Positions 35,669 through 45,076 of a stretch of 64,000 nt of DNA are shown piece after piece. Numbering within the stretch: the first letter of the stretch is position 1; each line of letters begins with the position of its first letter. Both the position numbers and the translations under genes were made by a program. The stretch comes from an uncultured Aquimarina sp. (lineage in GTDB: Bacteria; Bacteroidota; Bacteroidia; Flavobacteriales; Flavobacteriaceae): NCBI GenBank assembly GCA_947493035.1, contig CANLOW010000001.1:310001-374000 (forward strand), written 5' to 3'. The notes under the pieces are model-generated. The model saw only the letters and a program-made list of their open reading frames with translations. It did not search any database and had not been told where the DNA came from.

Positions 35669-38600
35669 TTATCGTTTGGTGATACTAGCATCTGAATTCA
35701 TAATCGTACTCGCTACTACTGCATTTGCTGCGATTAGTGCTTTATCATCTGTTTCTGCTATCTTAAATTCACCGGTGTTTAACCAACCTTTGGCTTTTTC
35801 TATATTATTATTGAACTTTTTATACTCTTCCTCCTGAAGCTTAATCAACACACTAAGCTCCTTACTATCAATACTTCTACCCGTAAGCTTAGTAAACGTA
35901 TCAGAAATACCTGTTTTTACACTATCAGCTTCGGCCATTTTCTTACCTAATACTCGAGAAGCTTCTATATAGGTTGGGTCATTCATTATCACTAATGCTT
36001 GTAAAGGAGTATTGGTCTTTTGACGTCTAGAAGTACACAAGTCTCTTGTTGGAGCATCGAATGTTGAAATTGTTGGATTAGGTACCGTACGTTTCCAAAC
36101 AGTATACATACTTCTTCGATATAATCCTTCTGTGTCATCTTGGGTATATGTATCTCCATTTACTTCCCACAATCCCTTAGGTTGATAAGGAAATACACTT
36201 TCACCGCCAATATCCATATCCATTAAACCTGAAGCATATAATGCATTGTCACGTAACATTTCTCCCGAAAGTCTATTAGAAGGACCTCTTGACAACCATT
36301 TATTTTCACCATCTATTTCTAGACCTTTTTCTGAAATTACAGAACTCTGTTGATAGGTATTCGACATTAAAATGGTTTTGTGCAATGCTTTTACATCCCA
36401 ACCCGAATTGACAAACTCTTGCGCTAACCAATCCAGTAATTCTGGGTGACTTGGCAATTCTCCTTGGTTACCAAAATCTTCAGATGTTTTTACGATTCCT
36501 CTACCAAATAATTTTTGCCAATATCTATTTACAGCGACTCTTGCCGTTAATGGGTTTTCTTTATCTGTAATCCATTTTGCTAAACCAACTCTATTTTTTG
36601 GCAAATTATCTGCCATTTCAAGAATGGTTTTTGGCATATTGGGAAATACTGAGTCTGTAGGAGAATCATATTGTCCTCTATCCAAGATGTATGCTTGTCT
36701 AGACTGCTTACGTTCCTTCATTACCATAATCTGCTTCACTGGATCGATACTATCTACCAAAGCTAATCTTCTATCCTTTAAGAAATCTAGAGCCTTGCCA
36801 TATGCTGATGATTTGGCCGATAAATAATATTTAATAAGCTGTTCTTTTTCTTGTTCCCCTAGACCTGCATAATCTTTAGTAATTAAAGCTTCGACTGCCT
36901 CTGGCTTACTTATTTGTTTAACTTCTAAATCACTTAATTCTTTTTCAAAAATCAGAATATCGTCAACAATAGCACCTTTTAATCCTTTCCCTCGCCAAAT
37001 GGCTCCTACACGTATTCCTGGTTCATATAAATCTTTATACAAATATGTTTTTAAGCCATGAAAAATAAAATCTTTATAAAGATTATCGAATAAGATTTGA
37101 GTCTCCATCTTTGCTCCATCTAGATAAATCCCCACTCCATTAGCTTTACTAGAACCATCATATGTAAGGGTTAATTGAACCCATTGTTCTTTAGGCACAT
37201 CCTGTAATGACTCTACAACTATAGCATTATCAGGGTACACATGTGCAAACAATGCTTCTAGTTTATTATTCTTGATTTTTAAATGGAAACCTCTAAAACT
37301 ATGAAGCTCTCCACTCATCATCTTATGAAAAACAACCCCTTCTTCTAAATCTTCGGGAATGAAAACTTTGATACCGATACTAAAAGGTTCGTTTCGCTGA
37401 TAGATCCCTATGTTATCTAAACTTAGCCAATCATCACCATCCATCTTAAGCCCTTTTCCTGTTGCTCCTTCAACAAAATGTGCTTTTCTATTATCCACAA
37501 ACTGATTACGCATGCGAATATGATTCTTTGCTTTCATTGGGATACGGTTTTTTAACCTTCCACCGTTAAAATCAATAGACGCCACTAATCCACTTGGCAT
37601 AGCTTTAGTTGAGATCCTTTTAAAATCATTATCTAACAACCATTTCATTGCTTTTGCCGTTTCCTTTTCCCCAGTCGTTGCTAACAATTTCTTTGATTCT
37701 TCAACTGTTGTTTCCAAAGAGTCAATAACTTTTTCTTGCTTTTCTGTTGGTAAAAGCATTGCAGGCACTGGTGTTGCTAAATCCCATGGAATTAAACCAG
37801 TTTCATCAACATTATTAAAGAAACTATACATCTGATAATAGTTTTCCTGAGAAATAGGATCGTATTTATGATCATGACATTTGGCACAAGCGTACGACAA
37901 CCCCAAAATACCTTGGCTAATTGTAGCCGTTCTGTCAGCAACATACTCCGAACGAAACTCCTCATCAATAATACCCCCTTCTAAATTTTGTGGATGTAAT
38001 CTATTGAATGTAGTCGCCAATCGCTGTTCTTTGGTTGCATTTTCAAACATATCGCCAGCAATTTGCCACTCTAAAAATTGATCATAAGGCATGTTTTCAT
38101 TAAAAGATTTGATTACCCAATCCCTCCAAGGTGATGTATCTCTGTATTTATCTACACTATAACCATGAGTATCGGCATAACGAGCAACATCCATCCAGTC
38201 TAGTGTGCGTTGTTCCCCGTAGTGAGGAGAAGCTAATAAACGATCAATTTGTTTTTCAAAAGCATTTGGAGAATCATCTTCATCAAAAGCTTTTAATTCT
38301 TCTACAGTTGGGGGCAATCCGGTTAGATCAAAAGAAGCTCTTCTAAGTAAAATCTCTTTGTTTGCTTTCTTTGAAGGAGCAAGTCCAACTTGCTTCAACT
38401 GATTAACCACAAAGTTATCAATTGGATTTGCTATGACACTATTATCCTCAATTTCGGGAATTTCATCTACAACTGGTTTTATAAACGCCCAATGATCTTT
38501 GTACTCTGCTCCATCTTCCAACCATTTAATCAATACCGCTTTTTCATAATCTGAAAGCTTCAAATGTGAAGAAAGTTCTGGCATAACAAGATTCGGGTCG

Positions 38601-38932
38601 TCTGTCATGATACGATTAAAGAATTCACTTCTTTTAAGATTACCAGGTACTATAGCATACTTTCCTGGACTTTCAGTTAACTCTGCATAGGCGACTTCAG
38701 CATTATGTAATTGCAAACCTCCTTTTATGTTTCCTTTATCTGGACCATGACAAGCATAACACTTATCAGATAATATAGGCTTTACATGTATATTAAAATC
38801 TAACTTTTTAGGTAGTGCTTCATATTGTTCCGAGATACTTTCTGGCAAATCGGGTCCACATGAAACTAATCCTAATAGCATCATCAATAGTATTACAAGT
38901 GGAAGTTTTAATCTCATTATCGAAATATTCAT
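35669..38932 (-). CDS. PSD1/DUF1549-DUF1553 cytochrome lipoprotein with LamG-like domain
   Basis: This protein of 1087 residues is a lipoprotein (LLGLVSC, Cys25). The N-terminal planctomycete cytochrome domain has CYACH (Cys58, Cys61, His62), and DUF1549 follows (RRASFDLTGLPPTVEELKAF, HYGEQRTLDWMDVARYADTHG, with a second CAKCH motif). A LamG/concanavalin-like domain lies in the middle (about 450-640), and DUF1553 is C-terminal (LTARVAVNRYWQKLFGRG, HPELLDWLAQEF, LQALVIMNDPTYIEASR). Such proteins are typical of Planctomycetota and of marine Bacteroidota. They are suspected to take part in carbohydrate or peptide oxidation at the cell surface. An alternative start at Met6 is possible. It heads the four-gene unit. 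Confidence 0.92.
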   Translation of the reverse strand: MNISIMRLKLPLVILLMMLLGLVSCGPDLPESISEQYEALPKKLDFNIHVKPILSDKCYACHGPDKGNIKGGLQLHNAEVAYAELTESPGKYAIVPGNLKRSEFFNRIMTDDPNLVMPELSSHLKLSDYEKAVLIKWLEDGAEYKDHWAFIKPVVDEIPEIEDNSVIANPIDNFVVNQLKQVGLAPSKKANKEILLRRASFDLTGLPPTVEELKAFDEDDSPNAFEKQIDRLLASPHYGEQRTLDWMDVARYADTHGYSVDKYRDTSPWRDWVIKSFNENMPYDQFLEWQIAGDMFENATKEQRLATTFNRLHPQNLEGGIIDEEFRSEYVADRTATISQGILGLSYACAKCHDHKYDPISQENYYQMYSFFNNVDETGLIPWDLATPVPAMLLPTEKQEKVIDSLETTVEESKKLLATTGEKETAKAMKWLLDNDFKRISTKAMPSGLVASIDFNGGRLKNRIPMKAKNHIRMRNQFVDNRKAHFVEGATGKGLKMDGDDWLSLDNIGIYQRNEPFSIGIKVFIPEDLEEGVVFHKMMSGELHSFRGFHLKIKNNKLEALFAHVYPDNAIVVESLQDVPKEQWVQLTLTYDGSSKANGVGIYLDGAKMETQILFDNLYKDFIFHGLKTYLYKDLYEPGIRVGAIWRGKGLKGAIVDDILIFEKELSDLEVKQISKPEAVEALITKDYAGLGEQEKEQLIKYYLSAKSSAYGKALDFLKDRRLALVDSIDPVKQIMVMKERKQSRQAYILDRGQYDSPTDSVFPNMPKTILEMADNLPKNRVGLAKWITDKENPLTARVAVNRYWQKLFGRGIVKTSEDFGNQGELPSHPELLDWLAQEFVNSGWDVKALHKTILMSNTYQQSSVISEKGLEIDGENKWLSRGPSNRLSGEMLRDNALYASGLMDMDIGGESVFPYQPKGLWEVNGDTYTQDDTEGLYRRSMYTVWKRTVPNPTISTFDAPTRDLCTSRRQKTNTPLQALVIMNDPTYIEASRVLGKKMAEADSVKTGISDTFTKLTGRSIDSKELSVLIKLQEEEYKKFNNNIEKAKGWLNTGEFKIAETDDKALIAANAVVASTIMNSDASITKR

Positions 38933-39121
38933 AAGCTAAAAAATGAAGAGCTAATAAAATTACTTAATCGTTTTCGTAAAATTAAAAAAACAACTCTATA
39001 AAAAGAGTAAAATCGATATAGACTCACTATAGACTTTTTATATATTCCTTATAGATTTATACAAGTAAAATAGCTAAAAACCATTGTATTTATTAATTTT
39101 ACAATAAATCGCATATCGATT

Positions 39122-40744
39122 ATGAACTATACTTTTTTAAAGTATTATATTTCATTTATTCTATTCTTTTTTTTCTTGAATAGTTTTTCTTTTCAGCAAA
39201 TTGAGAAAGCAAAATTAGGTTCTGAAAACAAAGCAATACTTCTATTTGAAACTTTAAAAAGTAACGACACTATCATCAATGCAATAAAAAAGGAATACCT
39301 ACTAGCATTTGATAAAAAAGACACCTTAGCACAAATCGAGTTATTAAATAAATTAGGAGTATTGTATTGTAATCGTATTAACTACGAAGGTTCATACAAT
39401 AGTTATTGGCAAGCATTACTTTTAGCAGAAAAAAAACAAGCTTTAGTACAAATAGCTGAGAGCTATAATGGCTTAGGTATTTTATATAGCCTTTATGAGC
39501 GTCGCTCTGAAGCATTAACTTACTACCTAAAGGCTTTAAAAATCAACAAATCATTAGTTCAAAAAAATAGCCTAAAGCCTACTGCTCTTGTCAAAAACTA
39601 TCTTCCATTAGCTACTCACTATTTCTACGACAACAACAGTCTAATTTCTGAAAAATACGTTGACAGTTGCGAACAAATAATCCCGTTAAAACATCCTCAA
39701 TTTAATTATGTAAAAGCGCAGCGAGGATATACTTCATTACTTAAAAAACAATTTGATGAAGCTGAAAAACAATTACTACCCATAGAAAACCATTTCAAAC
39801 ACGAAAACCCAGGACATTTAGTTGTGTTTTATGCTATGTTAGGAGATGTATATCGGGGTAAAAAGATGTACCGAAATGCTATCGATTACTACAAACGATC
39901 GAATCAAAAAGGATACGAGTACAAGACGCATTTAAATTTTTTACCAGATACTTTCGAAAAACTTTCTCAAGTATATCATTCCTTAAATCAAGAATCCGAA
40001 GCTCTTAAAAACCAAATTGCTGCACATGAAATAAATCAATATTTATACAGTAGTCGCAGTCCAAATAATGAATATCTATTAGAGATTAAGGATCAATTTA
40101 TGCAAGAAAAAGAGCGATTGCGAAAACTTGCTGCTTCGCAGAAGCTCGAACAATTATCGCATCAAGAATCTCTTTGGAAATTACGATTCACCATTTTTTT
40201 AATTAGCGCCTTTTTTCTAATCGGCCTTGGTGTATGGACTTATCGACATTTATCATCTAAATATAGAAACGAAAAAAAACTATTACTCCAAAAGAAAGCA
40301 ATGGAGCAACAACAATCATCAGAGATTCTAGAAGTGAAAAACAAAGAATTAACAGAATCTACACTACGTCTAATTGCTAAAGATGAATTATTAAGTGACA
40401 TAAAAACTTCTTTAAATTTAATTAGTACTAAACCCTCCTCTTCAGAAGTAAAGCGATTAATCAAACAAATAAACATTAATTCGAAAGAAAACTGGAAAGA
40501 GTTTGAAAGTCGATTCACGATGGTCAACGAAGGTTTTTACGAACGTATGAGGAAACGTTTTCCTGAGTTAAGTCCTTACGACCTTAAGGTATCTGCACTT
40601 GTAAAACTAGGGTTTAGCGGAAAGGAAATGGCTAAAGTTATGGGGATTTCACCTGAAAGTGCCAATACTGCTAGATATCGTTTACGCAAACGTCTCGACT
40701 TGACAAAAGAAGATAATTTAGTTCAGTTTGTTAGAAGTATTTAA
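39122..40744 (+). CDS. TPR membrane regulator with LuxR-like helix-turn-helix
   Basis: This protein of 540 residues has a signal anchor (about 7-25), tetratricopeptide repeats (about 60-310, QIAESYNGLGILYSLYERRS), a transmembrane helix (about 355-373), a coiled coil (about 378-445) and a C-terminal helix-turn-helix (LSPYDLKVSALVKLGFSGKE, then MAKVMGISPESANTARYRLR). The layout is one-component signalling from periplasm to DNA and is common in Flavobacteriaceae. It is divergent from the DUF1549/DUF1553 gene with a 189-base gap, so it may control that cluster. The signal is unknown. Confidence 0.88.
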   Translation: MNYTFLKYYISFILFFFFLNSFSFQQIEKAKLGSENKAILLFETLKSNDTIINAIKKEYLLAFDKKDTLAQIELLNKLGVLYCNRINYEGSYNSYWQALLLAEKKQALVQIAESYNGLGILYSLYERRSEALTYYLKALKINKSLVQKNSLKPTALVKNYLPLATHYFYDNNSLISEKYVDSCEQIIPLKHPQFNYVKAQRGYTSLLKKQFDEAEKQLLPIENHFKHENPGHLVVFYAMLGDVYRGKKMYRNAIDYYKRSNQKGYEYKTHLNFLPDTFEKLSQVYHSLNQESEALKNQIAAHEINQYLYSSRSPNNEYLLEIKDQFMQEKERLRKLAASQKLEQLSHQESLWKLRFTIFLISAFFLIGLGVWTYRHLSSKYRNEKKLLLQKKAMEQQQSSEILEVKNKELTESTLRLIAKDELLSDIKTSLNLISTKPSSSEVKRLIKQININSKENWKEFESRFTMVNEGFYERMRKRFPELSPYDLKVSALVKLGFSGKEMAKVMGISPESANTARYRLRKRLDLTKEDNLVQFVRSI

Positions 40745-40857
40745 TCATTATACTCGAGAATTACTAATTTGCATTTAACACCTCTTACACCCAAATTATT
40801 CCTCCTTTACCTATCTACTTAAATTCTTTATTATACATTGAGCAAAAAACAGTCCTT

Positions 40858-41424
40858 ATGAAAGCATTATACTATTTAATATGTTTAAGCAGCCTATTTA
40901 TAAGCTGCAACAATAAGAAAGAAGCTTCAAAAAACAAAGTAGAAATCGTTAAGACCTACTACAACGCGTTAAACAATAAGGACATTAACACGCTTTCAAC
41001 TATTCTTGCGGATAGTGTACTTCAGAAAGAATTGGACTACAAAATACCTTTTAACAAAGCTACTTACCTTGAACTATGTAAATGGGATATGGCTTTAGAT
41101 GCCAATTACAAAATCATTTCTATTACAGAAGTAGATAGAGGGGTTAAAGCCAAAATAACAAAAAGTGGAAAACGCCTTCAGTTTCTTCACGAGCGCCCTA
41201 CAATAGCAGAAGATTTTTTTGAATTTGATGGTGATAAAATCAGAACACTCGGAGCTACTAAGTTTATTGTTTTTGATGAAAAAACGTTCCTCAAAAACAG
41301 AAAAAAACTAACCACATTTATCGACAATAACCACCCTGAGTTGAATGGTTTCTTATATGATCAAACCCCAAAAGGTGCTGTAAAATATTTAAAAGCTATT
41401 GAATTGTTTGAAACACAACATTAG
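40858..41424 (+). CDS. Small lipoprotein with NTF2/SnoaL-like fold
   Basis: This protein of 188 residues has a lipobox (LFISC, Cys17) followed by a polar linker. The segment KVEIVKTYYNALNNKDINTL with an acidic SDxV-like strand matches SnoaL/NTF2-like proteins, a fold used for ligand binding or small-molecule catalysis. It lacks obvious catalytic residues. It lies 113 bases after the regulator at 39122-40744, so it could belong to the same transcript, but it converges with the UbiA gene. Confidence 0.65.
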   Translation: MKALYYLICLSSLFISCNNKKEASKNKVEIVKTYYNALNNKDINTLSTILADSVLQKELDYKIPFNKATYLELCKWDMALDANYKIISITEVDRGVKAKITKSGKRLQFLHERPTIAEDFFEFDGDKIRTLGATKFIVFDEKTFLKNRKKLTTFIDNNHPELNGFLYDQTPKGAVKYLKAIELFETQH

Positions 41425-41437
41425 ACACCTTTTTTAT

Positions 41438-42325
41438 CTATAACCTCAATAGTAAAATACTAAAAACCCCAAGAACAATAATAGTCTTCAAAAGATTATG
41501 TAGCCTAATGAACTTTGATTTAGTATTTGAATTATTCAAAAAGACTATGAATACAATTAATAAAACAGCGCTTGCTCCAAAGAAATAATAAAGTTTTCCA
41601 AGGGTAAATTTAAATGTTAAAATTGATGCAGTAACAATCGCTATTAGGGTTAATACATAAATCACATTCTTAGCAAAAACTTCACCGTATTTTATAGGAA
41701 GGGTTTTATACCCTAAACTTAGGTCTCCTGCTATATTCTCTAAATCTTTAACTACTTCTCTAATTAAAATAACCAAACCTAGGAATATTGCTTCTATAAA
41801 AATGACAAACTGATAATTCTTAAAAAAGATGAAAACGGCAAATAGCGGAAAAAAAGCCAATAAAGTAGCAGTAAGATTACCTATAAAAGCTTGTTTTTTT
41901 AGCTTATGAGAATAAAACCATAAGCCAAATATGTATACTGAAATAAAAAGCACAGCATTAAATGAATTGGCACTGGCTATAATTACAGCCAAAAAATTCA
42001 TTATAAAATATAATACAAGCCGAGTTTTTTGACTAACGTAAAGGTTAATTCTGGTTCTTTCAGGTCTATTTATGATATCTTTTTCCCTATCATAAAAATC
42101 ATTTATAATATATCCTGCTGCTATTGCTGTAGCTGTAGCTGCTATTAAAGTAAATAACCTAGTATTAAATATAGTTAGCCAAGCATTTTCATCTTTTGAT
42201 AAAATGAAAGCACTAATAAAATATTGAGCTATAACAATCAAAGTGATGTTATACCCCCGTATAGCAGACAGAAAACTAATCGTTTTCTTTAAAAACCATT
42301 TAAACTTGTGAGAAAACAATGACAT
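41438..42325 (-). CDS. UbiA-family prenyltransferase (geranylgeranylglycerol-phosphate geranylgeranyltransferase-like)
   Basis: This protein of 295 residues has about eight to nine transmembrane helices. The first Asp-rich motif is NDFYDREKDIINRPERTRI (about 75-93) and the second is KDLENIAGDLSLGYKTLPI (about 192-210), the two sites that bind the prenyl diphosphate through magnesium. Homologues in Flavobacteriaceae are annotated as geranylgeranylglycerol-phosphate geranylgeranyltransferase, but the acceptor cannot be read from the sequence. It is grouped with mevalonate-pathway genes just upstream on the same strand, which provide its prenyl substrate. Confidence 0.85.
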   Translation of the reverse strand: MSLFSHKFKWFLKKTISFLSAIRGYNITLIVIAQYFISAFILSKDENAWLTIFNTRLFTLIAATATAIAAGYIINDFYDREKDIINRPERTRINLYVSQKTRLVLYFIMNFLAVIIASANSFNAVLFISVYIFGLWFYSHKLKKQAFIGNLTATLLAFFPLFAVFIFFKNYQFVIFIEAIFLGLVILIREVVKDLENIAGDLSLGYKTLPIKYGEVFAKNVIYVLTLIAIVTASILTFKFTLGKLYYFFGASAVLLIVFIVFLNNSNTKSKFIRLHNLLKTIIVLGVFSILLLRL

Positions 42326-42393
42326 GTATACTTGCTATTATCTTTTTAAAGGTAAATAATACAAGTACTTAATCATTTGTTTTGGGAATAATT

Positions 42394-43332
42394 TTAGAAT
42401 TTATAGACTACCTCTAAAGGATACCCTTTTAAAGACTTCTGAGCTTTTTCTATGTCTTTAGTAAACCCTAGAATATAACCTCCACCACCTGAACCGCATA
42501 ACTTTAAATAATAGTCATTTGTTTCTATTCCTTTTTTCCATAACTGATGAAATTCTACAGGAATCATTTGACTAAAGTTTTCTAGAACAGTCTTAGATAA
42601 TGATTTAATATTAGTAAATAATGAAGGAACATTTCCACCTAAAAAATCTTCTACGCATGCATCCGTATGCTTTACAAATTGTTCTTTCATGACGTTTCTA
42701 AAACCTTCATGCTTTAACTTCTCCATAAAAAGATTTACCATAGGTGCTGTCTCACCAACAATACCACTATCAATTAAAAACACTGCCCCTTTTTCTTTAT
42801 GTTGTTCTTGAGAAGGTATCCCAGCCGTTTCTACATCATCTTTAGAATTGATTAAGATCGGAAGACTTAAGTAACTATTCAAAGGATCTAAACCTGAACT
42901 ACTTCCATGGAAGAAAGACTCCATAAATGAAAAAACACTTTTAAGCTTTAATAGCTTTTCTCTGGTCAGATTTTCTAATACTGTAATCTTTTCTTTAGCA
43001 TATTTATCATAAATTGCTGCTACTAATGCACCACTACTTCCCACCCCGTATCCTTGTGGAATACTACTATCGAAAAACAATCCTTTATCAATGTCTTTTT
43101 GAAAAGCTTCAACATCAAAAATTACAAAATCGCTTTTATTTTCTTTTAAATAGTTTGCAAAACGTTGTAAGTGTCCATTCGACTCTTGGTGCTGCGAAGT
43201 AAGTTCTTTCTCTATTTTTAAGGCACCATTGTAAAAATTATAAGGAATAGATAAACCTTTAGAATCTTTAATAATACCATACTCACCGAAGAGTAATATC
43301 TTAGAATAAAATAATGGGCCTTTAAATTTCAT
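42394..43332 (-). CDS. Mevalonate kinase-type GHMP kinase
   Basis: This protein of 312 residues contains the GHMP kinase motifs: the ATP loop in IPQGYGVGSSGALVAA, the active-site region HGSSSGLDPLNSYLSLP and the C-terminal LCGSGGGGYILGF. This form is the mevalonate kinase of Flavobacteriaceae. Phosphomevalonate kinase is the alternative, because both steps are needed and only one kinase is found here. It starts 12 bases after mvaD stops, and a -7-like box TAAATTTG (43340-43347 on the minus strand) lies just upstream, so it can be co-transcribed with mvaD or have its own promoter. Confidence 0.85.
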   Translation of the reverse strand: MKFKGPLFYSKILLFGEYGIIKDSKGLSIPYNFYNGALKIEKELTSQHQESNGHLQRFANYLKENKSDFVIFDVEAFQKDIDKGLFFDSSIPQGYGVGSSGALVAAIYDKYAKEKITVLENLTREKLLKLKSVFSFMESFFHGSSSGLDPLNSYLSLPILINSKDDVETAGIPSQEQHKEKGAVFLIDSGIVGETAPMVNLFMEKLKHEGFRNVMKEQFVKHTDACVEDFLGGNVPSLFTNIKSLSKTVLENFSQMIPVEFHQLWKKGIETNDYYLKLCGSGGGGYILGFTKDIEKAQKSLKGYPLEVVYKF

Positions 43333-43344
43333 TTTGGAGCAAAT

Positions 43345-44433
43345 TTAAAGTGATTGAACACCAGTCCCTATCACGTCACAAATATACTGTTTGTTTTGAC
43401 AGTATCTAACCAATTGGTTGTTAATAAACGACAAAACATCTTCTTTAAACGATTCAGGGTATAAGACATGTACATTTGCTCCTGCATCCAACGTAAAACA
43501 CACAGGTATATTGCTCTCCCGCCTGAACTGCCAAATATGATTAATCACTTCTAAAGTCTCTGGTTTCATCAAGATAAAATAAGGAGATGAAGTCATCATC
43601 ATCGAATGCAACGTCAATGCTTCACTTTCTACAATATGAATAAATCGATCCATATCGCCTGATTGCATTACCTCAGCTAACTCTGTCAAATTATCATTTG
43701 CTTGCTGAAAACGCTGTTTAGCAAAAGGGTGCCCATGCATTAGATTATGTCCTACAGTACTACTTACTTGTTTTTCCCCTTTATCGACTAACAGCACTGT
43801 ATCTTGATAGTTTTTAAAAACCTCATGTATTTCGAAAGGAACTTTCACCGCATATTGATCGCTAGACCCTCCTATGTTTTCATGAGCTCCCCATACAGTC
43901 ACTGGTCCTTCTAAACTTCGACAAGCACTTCCCGACCCTAATCGGGCTAAAAAAGATGCTTTTTGAATTAATTGTTCTTCATTCAACTCACTTCCTAGTT
44001 CTTTTTCTATGGTTACTAAACATTGAGCCATAGCAGCCATTCCACTAGCAGAAGAAGCAATCCCACTACTATGAGGAAAGGTATTTTGACTATCGATAAC
44101 AAAACTAAAATCCTTTAAAAAAGGGCAATATTCATAAATTCTCTCAAAAAAAGTATTGATTTTAGGTTCAAAACTAGGTTTTGGATTCCCTTCAAATAAA
44201 AATTGGAAATCAAAATCATTTGATTTCTTTTCCTTTCTAACATATGAAATGGTAGTAATCGTTTTACAATTAGACAACGTAAAACTTAAAGAAGCATTCT
44301 GTGGCAATTGCACTCCGTGTTTTCCCCAGTATTTTACCAAAGCAATATTACTAGGTGCACTAAAGCTTACCTTTCCTTTTTCTTTTATATATGAAGTGTT
44401 TTCTGTAGTAAACAAGGCTATTTTTTTTGACAA
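43345..44433 (-). CDS. mvaD: Diphosphomevalonate decarboxylase
   Basis: This protein of 362 residues contains SAPSNIALVKYWGKHGVQLP (about 25-44), SGIASSASGMAAMAQC and GSGSACRSLEGPVTVWG, the conserved substrate and ATP elements, and a C-terminal LDAGANVHVL. It makes isopentenyl diphosphate from mevalonate diphosphate with ATP. No ATG fits the family N terminus; the start is a TTG at 44433 (or a second TTG five codons later). A perfect -7 box TATATTTG overlaps the first TTG, so the second may be the one used. It is co-oriented with the mevalonate kinase and UbiA genes. Confidence 0.9.
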   Translation of the reverse strand: MSKKIALFTTENTSYIKEKGKVSFSAPSNIALVKYWGKHGVQLPQNASLSFTLSNCKTITTISYVRKEKKSNDFDFQFLFEGNPKPSFEPKINTFFERIYEYCPFLKDFSFVIDSQNTFPHSSGIASSASGMAAMAQCLVTIEKELGSELNEEQLIQKASFLARLGSGSACRSLEGPVTVWGAHENIGGSSDQYAVKVPFEIHEVFKNYQDTVLLVDKGEKQVSSTVGHNLMHGHPFAKQRFQQANDNLTELAEVMQSGDMDRFIHIVESEALTLHSMMMTSSPYFILMKPETLEVINHIWQFRRESNIPVCFTLDAGANVHVLYPESFKEDVLSFINNQLVRYCQNKQYICDVIGTGVQSL

Positions 44434-44509
44434 ATATAACTTTACGTAATGCTTTTGACACGAATAGAACTAAAAAATACTATTTTTATATCCAAATCCC
44501 CTTTTTCTG

Positions 44510-44983
44510 GTGAAACGTAAATTAATACATATTAGTGTTGCCATACTTATTTGTTTGGCAGCTGGTTTTTTAGCATCTGTAGCTACGCAAACATCTGTAG
44601 GCACATGGTTCCCCACAATAAACAAACCTTTATTTAATCCCCCGAACTGGGTTTTTGCTCCTGTATGGACCACTTTGTACATAATGATGGGTATAGCTGC
44701 TGGTTTGGTTTGGAACAAAGGTTTTCATCACAAATGGATAAAAACAGCTATGTATCATTTTGCATTTCAATTGTTGTTAAATGTAGCCTGGTCTCTTGTA
44801 TTTTTTGGATTAAAAGAAATATTCGGCGCATTACTTATCATTTTTGGCCTTTTCATTTTATTGCTATTTACTTTCAAGTGGTTTAAAGTCGTATATCCTA
44901 CAGCAGCATATTTATTAATCCCATATATTTTGTGGGTTGGCTTTGCTAGCATTCTAAACTTCAGTATTTGGCAACTGAATTAA
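44510..44983 (+). CDS. tspO: TspO/MBR family tryptophan-rich sensory protein
   Basis: This protein of 157 residues has five transmembrane helices. Family residues are visible: WFPTINKPLFNPPNWVFAPVW, LLLNVAWSLVFFGLKE and YILWVGFASILNFSIWQLN. TspO proteins bind porphyrins and related ligands and take part in stress and pigment regulation. The start is a GTG at 44510, since no ATG fits. It is divergent from mvaD across 76 bases, a gap that may hold promoters for both, but no functional link is shown. Confidence 0.92.
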   Translation: MKRKLIHISVAILICLAAGFLASVATQTSVGTWFPTINKPLFNPPNWVFAPVWTTLYIMMGIAAGLVWNKGFHHKWIKTAMYHFAFQLLLNVAWSLVFFGLKEIFGALLIIFGLFILLLFTFKWFKVVYPTAAYLLIPYILWVGFASILNFSIWQLN

Positions 44984-45076
44984 TTGTAAATAGTAATTAG
45001 TTACTATTTTGATTATTTGGAAAAGACATAATTTTAAAACTAATTACTAACGACTAGAATCTAACTACTAATCTTA

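Noticed and set aside
44984..45076. TAGT/ACTA-rich repeats before the DUF4442 gene
   Set aside because: Short imperfect copies in AT-rich DNA; no defined repeat unit or promoter could be drawn.
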